A stretch of DNA of 64,000 nt from Marinobacterium mangrovicola (GTDB lineage: Bacteria; Pseudomonadota; Gammaproteobacteria; Pseudomonadales; Balneatricaceae): assembly GCF_004339595.1 (NCBI RefSeq), contig NZ_SMFU01000009.1, positions 248,001 through 312,000 on the forward strand. Reading direction: 5' to 3'. Below, piece after piece: positions 58,118 to 64,000 of this stretch. Under the pieces are notes generated by a model that worked only from the letters and a program-made list of their open reading frames with translations, did not search any database and was not told the origin of the DNA. The position numbers and the translations under genes were made by a program. Each line of letters starts with the position of its first letter. The first letter of the stretch is position 1.

Positions 58118-58777
58118 AAGCACCCTCGCCACTGCTGCCCTAGTCCACTCACACCCACGCGGCGTGCCGATCTGCTGCTCATTAAGCCAGCCGGCGATCT
58201 GCCCTAAACTCGACAGACCTTCACCTTGAGCACTCTGAATCTCTCGCATGACGAGATCAGCGTGACGGTTTGCCTTCACTTTGCGGGCCTTTCGCGCCTT
58301 AGCCGTCACATCGCCCGTGCGAGCCTCTCTGGCAGCCGCAAGATTCGGGTTACCCAGCTGCACACCCCTGGCTTTAGCGGCCTGCAGAGCGGCCCTGGTA
58401 CGCACAGAGATCGCCTTGCGCTCAGCTTGAGCCATGACCGACATGAGCTGCACCATCGTCTCGTTAGCCTCCGGCATGTCGCAGGCTACGAAACGCACAC
58501 CGGAATCCTGAAGCTGAGCAATAAAGCCGACAGAACGAGAGAGTCGATCAAGCTTCGCAATGACCAAACGACCACCGACTAACTGACAGCGTTCGATTGC
58601 CGCCTGCAGCTCCGCCCGGTCACTCTTACCGCCTGATTCGATCTCAGTGAACTCTGCAATCACGGTCGCGCCAGAACCAGCCGCATAGGCTTCTACGTCT
58701 CTGCGCTGGGCCTCAAGTCCCAGGCCGCTCTTACCCTGCTTACTGGTAGAGACCCTGTAGTACGCGATCAGCTTCAT
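58100..58777 (-). CDS. Serine recombinase (resolvase/invertase family)
   Basis: 225 aa. Catalytic Ser10 in AYYRVSTSKQG, RLVIAKLDRLSRS with the conserved Arg cluster, the E-helix, and a C-terminal helix-turn-helix (LGQIAGWLNEQQIGTPRG). Small-resolvase size, without the long C-terminus of phage-type large serine integrases. It may resolve or invert DNA within the island. AGGAGGG precedes the ATG; an AT-rich palindrome CATAT-AACA-ATATG (58819-58832) upstream could be a crossover or operator site. Confidence 0.9.
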   Translation of the reverse strand: MKLIAYYRVSTSKQGKSGLGLEAQRRDVEAYAAGSGATVIAEFTEIESGGKSDRAELQAAIERCQLVGGRLVIAKLDRLSRSVGFIAQLQDSGVRFVACDMPEANETMVQLMSVMAQAERKAISVRTRAALQAAKARGVQLGNPNLAAAREARTGDVTAKARKARKVKANRHADLVMREIQSAQGEGLSSLGQIAGWLNEQQIGTPRGCEWTRAAVARVLKRKRP

Positions 58778-58875
58778 CCGTTACCCTCCTGGCCAGCTGT
58801 TACGAACCGTTAAACGAACATATAACAATATGATACAGGACCAATAGCGGCTTCGCGGGCTCCCGTCAGGTAAGT

Positions 58876-59373
58876 TCAATCAGCTGTTCCGAGCTCGTGG
58901 AAACGCTGAATCCGCTCCTCACCCAACCACTTTTCTATCGGAACAAAACCGTAGTTACTAAGTTCAAATAGCCCCCTTCGATTTAGCAAGGTTAACCCAG
59001 CGTCAAGACACCGTTTCTTCTCGAAGCACTCAAAACGCTCACCCGTATCCCAACTCGCCAGAACTTTGAACAAGCCAACGCAATGGGTAGTACGCGGTCG
59101 TCCACGATCCATCGCCTCGTTCGTGTGGTACACGAGGTCTTCATTATCGTATTCCTGCATCTTGCTCGATAGACGACTCGCTATCCGGGCGGACAAGCCT
59201 GTGCCCACATACGCCAACTCTGTACCGGGAAAGTCCAGCCGATACAGAAATTTGATGTGGCCCGCCACCGGCCCGTATTCAAATAATGATCGTCTTAGCT
59301 CCCTTTCCAGAAAACACACTTGTTTTCTCGTCTTCACCTCAAGATTTAGATCGTATATGACGTTGAGACTCAT
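58876..59373 (-). CDS. GIY-YIG-like nuclease domain protein, Fur-controlled
   Basis: 165 aa of uncertain family. Residues about 43-75 read FLYRLDFPGTELAYVGTGLS then ARIASRL, resembling the GIY...YIG strand pair with a conserved Arg; later FECFEKKRCLDAGLTLLNRR gives the Glu and Asn expected at the end of the domain. Confidence in the nuclease call is moderate. GAGGT ribosome site. A near-perfect Fur box stands about 50 bp upstream, so expression should rise under iron limitation. Confidence 0.55.
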   Translation of the reverse strand: MSLNVIYDLNLEVKTRKQVCFLERELRRSLFEYGPVAGHIKFLYRLDFPGTELAYVGTGLSARIASRLSSKMQEYDNEDLVYHTNEAMDRGRPRTTHCVGLFKVLASWDTGERFECFEKKRCLDAGLTLLNRRGLFELSNYGFVPIEKWLGEERIQRFHELGTAD

Positions 59374-59424
59374 TACTTTTACCTCTTATGGTTGGGTTAG
59401 ACGTAATGATACATAAATCACTTA

Positions 59425-59449
59425 TTAAATGATAATGATTATCATTTAA
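59425..59449. promoter_or_regulatory. Fur box
   Basis: TTAAATGATAAT-G-ATTATCATTTAA is a perfect palindrome with 12-bp arms. Read on the minus strand it matches 16 of 19 positions of the classical Fur consensus, including a GATAATCATTATC run. It overlaps the probable promoter of the gene at 58876-59373. Confidence 0.85.
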
Positions 59450-59571
59450 GTCAGTAGTGACTTACCACCGCCATCACAGAGATAGAGAATGATTAGTAGG
59501 CAGACAAGGCAGCCTATATCAGTCCAAACAGAAGAAACCATACGATTTTAATGGTTTTGTTTATTCAACAG

Positions 59572-59957
59572 CTATAACCCCTCGACATCCATCCCATGTG
59601 TCGCCAGCCACTGCTTGCGCTCGGCATAGTCGGGCATAGCTCTTTCGAGACGAAGCCAGAAGTCGGCTGAGTGATTCGGCTCATGAAGGTGGACCAGCTC
59701 GTGGACCACGACGTACTCGGCGATGCGTACCGGCAGCAAAATGGTCTTCCAGTGGAAGTAGAGCATGGCGCCCTTACCGCATGACCCAGCGAAACCCGAG
59801 GTCCTGCACCTTGAGCCCTGCAGGCTCTACTTCCAGACGGCCAGCAAAGGCCCTCACACGCTGCCAGAGCCACGTTCTGCCACGCTCTCTATACCCATCG
59901 AAGAAATGCTTACGCGCCTCTGACTGGGCGCTACTGCGCAAATTGAAGTACTCCTGG
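59572..59957 (-). pseudogene. Frameshifted remnant of a YgjP-type metallopeptidase
   Basis: Two adjacent frames together give the C-terminal half of a YgjP/DUF45 zinc metallopeptidase. The first runs EARKHFFDGYRERG...VQDLGFRW; the second GSCGKGAMLYFHWK, then VVHELVHLHEPNHSADFW with the HExxH zinc site. At 59785-59787 the minus strand has GGG where five Gs would restore RWGSC, a two-base deletion. The N-terminal part is also missing (in-frame stop upstream). It has decayed inside the island. Confidence 0.82.
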
Positions 59958-60128
59958 ATTCACCGAAGAGGTACGCCACGCTCCTAAACTAAATGAATAA
60001 GTTATGCTGCTTGGAGCGTTGGAATCCTTGACCCTTGGGCTTCGCCCCTTACAGTAGAGCGAAATTTGGGGCTCCCGAGCAGCCCCGCCGGCGCCCGGCT
60101 GACGCCGAGCCCGTAGGGAGTGTCGGAA

Positions 60129-60371
60129 TCACGCTTCGGTCGACTTTTCGCGCATCTGGACAGCGAAACCCGCGAGTCCGAACACAGCAGCACCGGCCAG
60201 CATGAAGGCCCCGATCGTCTGGAAGTGCTCCTGCTTCTTGATCATCCGATTTGCCAGCGCCGCATCGATCGACCACGCATTATCGATACGCTCCTCGCTT
60301 GGGGCCTCTGAGAACACGTAACCTGAGCCCAGGGCGATGCACAGTGCTACCGCGTAGAGTAATTCTTTCAT
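60129..60371 (-). CDS. Small two-helix membrane protein, hypothetical
   Basis: 80 aa from ATG 60371, which has GGAAGCAGGA upstream (an in-frame start ten codons earlier lacks this). Helix 1 about residues 3-20 (LLYAVALCIALGSGYVF), helix 2 about 53-71 (IGAFMLAGAAVFGLAGFAV), charged linker between. No family recognised. A perfect 9-bp palindrome lies about 40 bp upstream. Confidence 0.6.
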   Translation of the reverse strand: MKELLYAVALCIALGSGYVFSEAPSEERIDNAWSIDAALANRMIKKQEHFQTIGAFMLAGAAVFGLAGFAVQMREKSTEA

Positions 60372-60409
60372 TCCTGCTTCCTTTTCAGTTATTTGCCGCA
60401 CCGGATCAT

Positions 60410-60433
60410 ATTGACCTGTTTCATCAGGTCAAT
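60410..60433. promoter_or_regulatory. Operator-like palindrome upstream of the 80-aa gene
   Basis: ATTGACCTG-TTTCAT-CAGGTCAAT, perfect 9-bp arms; 39 bp before the ATG on the minus strand. Confidence 0.5.
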
Positions 60434-61411
60434 GTTTGTGTGCCGTGAGAGCAGGTGATCGACCTCTGCGTGGCGTCGCATCTGTCCGCCACCAGGTTCC
60501 CGCTGCTTGAGTGCTAGCTATGTGAGCTTAGCGTTAGCCCTGGATTACAACTTGGTCATACGGTGTGGTTTGAGTTTGCCATCAAATGAACCCGCCAAAT
60601 TCACGATAGTACCCATAGATAGCACTGAAAGAGCTCAGAAATTCACTATTGCGGTTATGTTAGAGCTGCGTGTCGCAGTGAACCGACCACGGTACGCTAG
60701 CCAAGGCAAATCAAACACCGCCATGGAGCCTACCACCGATCCACTTAGCTCAGTTGTATATCCATGTTGATATAGGGTTGCAGCACGTTGCACGAATACG
60801 GCCACGAATCTCGCCTCGCACGACAGCGACCTCTCTCTGAGGCCCGTTATACCTGAGCCTTTACTTAGCATGAGCGGTCTTAGTGTAAGAGTGAAATCAC
60901 CGAGAGGCAGAGACAGAATGAGCACCGGGCTTGAGGCTAAACCTTATATCGAGACGGCCCCTACATTCAGAAAAGCCGCAAATACTACCAACTGTTTACC
61001 AACCAAAATCAACCCTCTCCCGGCCAGTCACCTGTATAAGGAACCGCTCGATTCCTACATTCCACACAGGACGCATCCGGGTCGAGGCTACAAGGCTGCT
61101 CTAAGACTATGACAAGTACATCCACACTTGCTCCGAGCGGACACAAGAGCCCATTAGCATTCACTCACCGGGTGCTGTGGGTACAAGCAAGATTAGCAGG
61201 CAGCTCCCTGACGCAGACTGCTGCAATTGCGTGATACTACTGCTCAGACTGTTCTGTCACGCTGAGAGCTCCTGTGAGCGCCCCTGAGCGACTTTCTCGC
61301 TCTACAGCTATGGAGACCAGCTTATTTCTCACGCCCCATACAAGCGATCTGAGACGCCCCCAATTAATTTAACTTATTGTTAAAAAAGGTTTTTGGCTCC
61401 GGGCCACCCGA
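60434..61411. other. Gene-poor stretch of about 1 kb
   Basis: Short open frames on both strands lack ribosome sites and recognisable sequence, and base composition is less GC-rich than the core. It ends in an AT-rich TTAATTTAACTTATTGTTAA block (61373-61392) just past the rep stop. Could hold a replication origin, decayed genes or an RNA; nothing can be assigned. Confidence 0.4.
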
Positions 61412-62353
61412 TTAAATCCTACCCTGAGCCTTGAGTAGCTGCTGTTGCTCATAGGCATCGGCGTAAAGATCCGCAGCCCTGCGACGCAGGTCCTGAGGTG
61501 CGTAGATTGGTGAACCTTTGAAGCGCACCCTGTTCGATAGCACCTGCTTGCTGATGTAGTCGGCGGCACCGATGTTCACCGGTAGCTTCATCGAGTAACC
61601 ACCACGTCCTCCTTTTTTCTTTTCATAAGCATTAAGTCCGTGCTCATCATCCAGCTCAATCGCAGACGCCACGAAGGAGCCGGACTTAGGCTTGAGCATC
61701 AGTTCGAAATCATCCTGGATCTTGGTGTTATCCGAGTAGTGCCGCATGACCACCATAAGAGCCTCGCGATCTTCAGGGTGGTAGGAAATTACGACGTGGG
61801 CGTGCAGACGCTTATTCTCGCTGAATCCCTGTTCAACAACCAAGAAGAAGCTGGCGTCATGAACCAGCGCCTTGAGCGACTTCTGGAGCGAATCAGAAAA
61901 CGCTCCTGCAGGGCCTTTCTTCCGTTGCTTGAGACGGCGTTCGTATTCTCGGCTGAAGTGCAAGGTGACAAATGATGTGCAGTAGCCTTCGCGCTCCACA
62001 GTCCAAGTGACCAGTGCGTCATACAGGAAACGAAGCTGATAGCTGACTCGACGCTTACCACGATAGTCGATCAGTTTTCTCTTCTTCGGGTGGGGGAGAT
62101 AGGGTAGCTCTTCCGTGGGTATTAGAGCACTATTCATAGTATCTACTGGGAGAAGGTCATTACGCAGAAGCGCAGACTTCTCCAGATACCGCATGATACG
62201 CGGGTTGGGAGTCAAATCACCCGCGTTGCTTTCAGCTTTCATTTTCGCAAAATGCACCCTTTTAGATGAGGAAGCCCCAACTGCCGCTGGGAGTGTGACT
62301 ACATACTCAATGCGGGAGATCTTCGAGACTTCAAGTGCTGGAAGGGTGGCCAA
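61412..62353 (-). CDS. HUH-type rolling-circle replication initiator
   Basis: About 313 aa from a TTG at 62353 (an internal ATG at residue 38 is an alternative). Residues 182-190 read KRLHAHVVI, the HxH metal motif (His184, His186), preceded by a CTSFVTLHFS strand (motif I) and followed by AADYISKQVLSNRV with the likely nicking Tyr266 and a Lys. This is the layout of single-Tyr HUH Reps from plasmids and ssDNA phages. No other plasmid or phage genes are visible, so it may be the core of a small integrated replicon. Confidence 0.7.
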   Translation of the reverse strand: MATLPALEVSKISRIEYVVTLPAAVGASSSKRVHFAKMKAESNAGDLTPNPRIMRYLEKSALLRNDLLPVDTMNSALIPTEELPYLPHPKKRKLIDYRGKRRVSYQLRFLYDALVTWTVEREGYCTSFVTLHFSREYERRLKQRKKGPAGAFSDSLQKSLKALVHDASFFLVVEQGFSENKRLHAHVVISYHPEDREALMVVMRHYSDNTKIQDDFELMLKPKSGSFVASAIELDDEHGLNAYEKKKGGRGGYSMKLPVNIGAADYISKQVLSNRVRFKGSPIYAPQDLRRRAADLYADAYEQQQLLKAQGRI

Positions 62354-62401
62354 TAGCGTCGTATTCTATGGCGATAAACAATACTGTTATGGATAACACC
62401 G

Positions 62402-63322
62402 ATGGCACGGAGACGCCGCACCTCGCCTCTCGAGGACCTGGTTCACATCGCGACCAAGCTACCAGCATGGGTTAGCCTTCTTATCGCTCTCGCGTCCTAC
62501 CTGGTGCTTCATCACTATGCCAGTCAGCCGGTCGTGGTAGACACACAGCCGGGCTCCCTGCTCCCGACCAATATGACTGCCATGATGTTCCGCCCGCTCT
62601 TGATAGCAGCGCAGTACCTGATCCCGTTCGCTTTTGTCATTGGTGCAACCGTTAAGGCTATCAAAGCGCTCTCTGGGCGCCGTTTGCGCGAGCAATACAT
62701 AGCCGTGCCGGAAGTAGAGATACCGACTCAGAGCCCCTCTCAGAGCCGCGCCAAGCCTACTGCGGAAATGAGCTGGAGCCAGTTCGAGCTTCTGGTCGGG
62801 GAAGCATTCCGGCAGTCAGGCTATCGCGTGATCGATGGCGGAGATACCGGGCCGGACGGAGGCATCGACGTCAACTTGAGCAAAAACGGCCAGCGGTACC
62901 TGGTCCAGTGCAAACACTGGAAGACGCAGAGGGTCGGTGTCGCGGTGATCCGAGAGCTCTTCGGGGTCATGGTCGATCAGGGGGCCAAGGGCGCCTTCAT
63001 CGTCACCTCCGGCGACTTCACCGAAGAGGCGAACCAGTTCGCCAACGGTAAGCCCATTGGCCTGATCAACGGGGCCAAACTCGACAAGATGCTACGCAAG
63101 GCAGAGCAGTCAATGCCTGAAGACACTCTCAGGGCCACGGAGACAGCCCCTGAGACGCTTTCTTGTCCAAAATGCAGCTCGCCTATGGTTAAGCGAGTCG
63201 CGCGTAAAGGAGCGAATGCGGGCCGGGAGTTCTGGGGCTGCTCACGCTATCCGAAGTGCCGGGGCATTTTGAATATCAATGATCCGGAATCACGACCAAT
63301 GCGCAACTCTCGCGCCCGTTGA
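62402..63322 (+). CDS. Membrane-anchored Mrr-like restriction endonuclease with zinc finger
   Basis: 306 aa. Two N-terminal helices (about 22-38 and 63-86), linker, then an Mrr_cat PD-(D/E)XK domain: WSQFELLVGEAFRQSGYRV, GPDGGIDVNL (Asp about 155), LVQCKHWK (about 167-174), AFIVTSGDFTEEA. The C-terminus has a topoisomerase-I-type zinc finger (CPKCSSPMV...FWGCSRYPKC, about 254-290). Proteins with this layout occur widely; the target is not defined, but Type IV-like defence against foreign or modified DNA is likely. Divergent from the HUH Rep. Confidence 0.85.
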   Translation: MARRRRTSPLEDLVHIATKLPAWVSLLIALASYLVLHHYASQPVVVDTQPGSLLPTNMTAMMFRPLLIAAQYLIPFAFVIGATVKAIKALSGRRLREQYIAVPEVEIPTQSPSQSRAKPTAEMSWSQFELLVGEAFRQSGYRVIDGGDTGPDGGIDVNLSKNGQRYLVQCKHWKTQRVGVAVIRELFGVMVDQGAKGAFIVTSGDFTEEANQFANGKPIGLINGAKLDKMLRKAEQSMPEDTLRATETAPETLSCPKCSSPMVKRVARKGANAGREFWGCSRYPKCRGILNINDPESRPMRNSRAR

Positions 63323-63515
63323 CTTTTTAGCCTTATAAAACAACACATAACGCCCCCTATCCAACTCCCAGCTTCCCTTGTAAGCGAAAGATTCACGGGC
63401 GAGTTTAACTATTGAGTTCCTACTTATATCCCCCTGGGGGTAGTCATGTCAGGTTTTCGTAGCCTATGCTGTTGTCAAGGAAAGCCGTGTCATCAGGGAT
63501 GATTTCCCCTGCTCA

Positions 63516-64000
63516 ATGACAAAGGCCGCACGGATTGCCATGATGAGTGAAAACGTTGAGTTTGAGTTCAGAATCGATGCTCTGACGCCAGAAACGCTGT
63601 CTATGAAGCGGTTGGCAGAGTATCTGAAAGCCCTCGCTGTCGTCATGGGTGAGACCGATCACGTCTGTTTTCAGCGCGTCGAGAAAGGTAGTGCACTTCT
63701 TAAACAACAAGTAATTGGGCATGAAGCTGCCGAGCGAGTGGGGCAGCGACTGCGTGGTATCCGATCTCAGCAAGCACCAAAGGAAGCCGTGAAGGCTTTC
63801 CATGACATCAACAAACTCCTTCTACAAGACAACGCTGTGGGAACTCTGCGCCCACTCACTCAGGGCGTTGCTGCTAACTCCGATCTGTATTTCCCGGGAC
63901 GTGAAGAACCAGAAGAACCTGAAATCTTCGTCGGGGAGGAGTATGGCCACCTCGACGGCATCCTTGTGCAAATCGGTGGCCGGGATACAACGGTACCGGT
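63516..64000 (+). CDS. Unknown protein, 3' end beyond window
   Basis: 161 codons visible, no stop. N-terminus MTKAARIAMMSENVEFEFRI, followed by a helical part (LSMKRLAEYLKALAVVMGE; GHEAAERVGQRLRGIRSQQ) and a more acidic segment (REEPEEPEIFVGEEYGHLDG). ATGs at 63516, 63540 and 63543 are all possible starts and none has a strong ribosome site. No family recognised. Confidence 0.6.
   Translation, partial: MTKAARIAMMSENVEFEFRIDALTPETLSMKRLAEYLKALAVVMGETDHVCFQRVEKGSALLKQQVIGHEAAERVGQRLRGIRSQQAPKEAVKAFHDINKLLLQDNAVGTLRPLTQGVAANSDLYFPGREEPEEPEIFVGEEYGHLDGILVQIGGRDTTVP

Larger units (their letters stand above)
52477..64000. mobile_element. Probable genomic/defence island downstream of tRNA-Leu
   Basis: Everything right of tRNA-Leu is accessory: restriction-modification, serine recombinase, HUH replication protein, Mrr-like nuclease, a broken gene and several small unknowns, with long gene-poor stretches unlike the compact core. 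I find no copy of the tRNA 3' end as a right attachment site and no tyrosine integrase, so the right limit lies outside the window or the insertion was not tRNA-directed. Confidence 0.7.

Noticed and set aside
61373-61400. Possible dif/XerCD-type attachment site (ATTTAACTTAT...)
   Set aside because: Only a XerD-like half-arm matches; no XerC arm at the right spacing.
52390-64000. tRNA-Leu attB/attR pair defining the island
   Set aside because: No second copy of the tRNA 3' end appears in the window, so the boundaries cannot be fixed.

Overview
The window is chromosomal DNA from a GC-rich gammaproteobacterium. The gene orders hemA-prfA-prmC-moeB, lolB/tRNA-Gln/prs/rplY/pth/ychF and queA-tgt-yajC-secD-secF, together with a cyo oxidase and a FimX-type c-di-GMP protein, point to the Oceanospirillales/Pseudomonadales side (for example a Marinobacterium-like marine bacterium). 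The genus is an inference; no 16S gene is present.

Layout. 0-3 kb: start of a cytochrome bo3 operon (cyoA, partial cyoB) with a candidate FNR/Anr box in a 600-bp leader. 3.4-9.7 kb: a glutarate catabolic unit (glaH-lhgO-gabD, with a divergent GntR regulator) followed by a class-III omega-aminotransferase. Together they could take a C5 omega-amino acid such as 5-aminovalerate to 2-oxoglutarate. 10-16 kb: a LysR regulator and a complete branched-chain-type amino acid ABC transporter (livJHMGF). 16-18.9 kb: an MFS permease with a long acidic tail and a maleate-isomerase/Asp-Glu-racemase family enzyme. 19-21.6 kb: a bufferin-type RiPP operon (DUF2282 precursor, MNIO/DUF692 enzyme, DUF2063 partner, DoxX membrane protein). 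21.7-26.9 kb: transporters and small metabolic genes. 26.9-37.1 kb: housekeeping genes for haem, translation termination, lipoprotein sorting and PRPP; ispE, usually found between lolB and prs, is missing here. 37.2-41.3 kb: a Sel1 protein, a Met-Gln-Met-Gln tRNA cluster, a FimX-like protein and a highly palindromic non-coding repeat element. 41.3-52.3 kb: serB, a DedA-PAP2 fusion, rnr, secF-secD, yajC, tgt, queA.

From tRNA-Leu(CAA) at 52.4 kb to the right edge the DNA changes character. It is a probable genomic/defence island: a single-chain Type ISP restriction-modification enzyme of about 1,640 residues, a compact 37-codon gene with its own palindrome and terminator, a serine recombinase, a GIY-YIG-like gene behind a near-perfect Fur box, a frameshifted YgjP-type metallopeptidase remnant, a small membrane protein, a 1-kb gene-free stretch, a HUH-type replication protein, a membrane-anchored Mrr-like nuclease with a topoisomerase-type zinc finger, and an unfinished unknown gene. 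No right-hand attachment repeat is visible, so the island probably extends beyond the window.

Least-described items to follow up: the island's 37-codon gene, the Fur-controlled GIY-YIG-like gene, the HUH Rep in an otherwise plasmid-free context, the palindromic element at 41.1-41.3 kb, and the bufferin operon with a possible ECF promoter.
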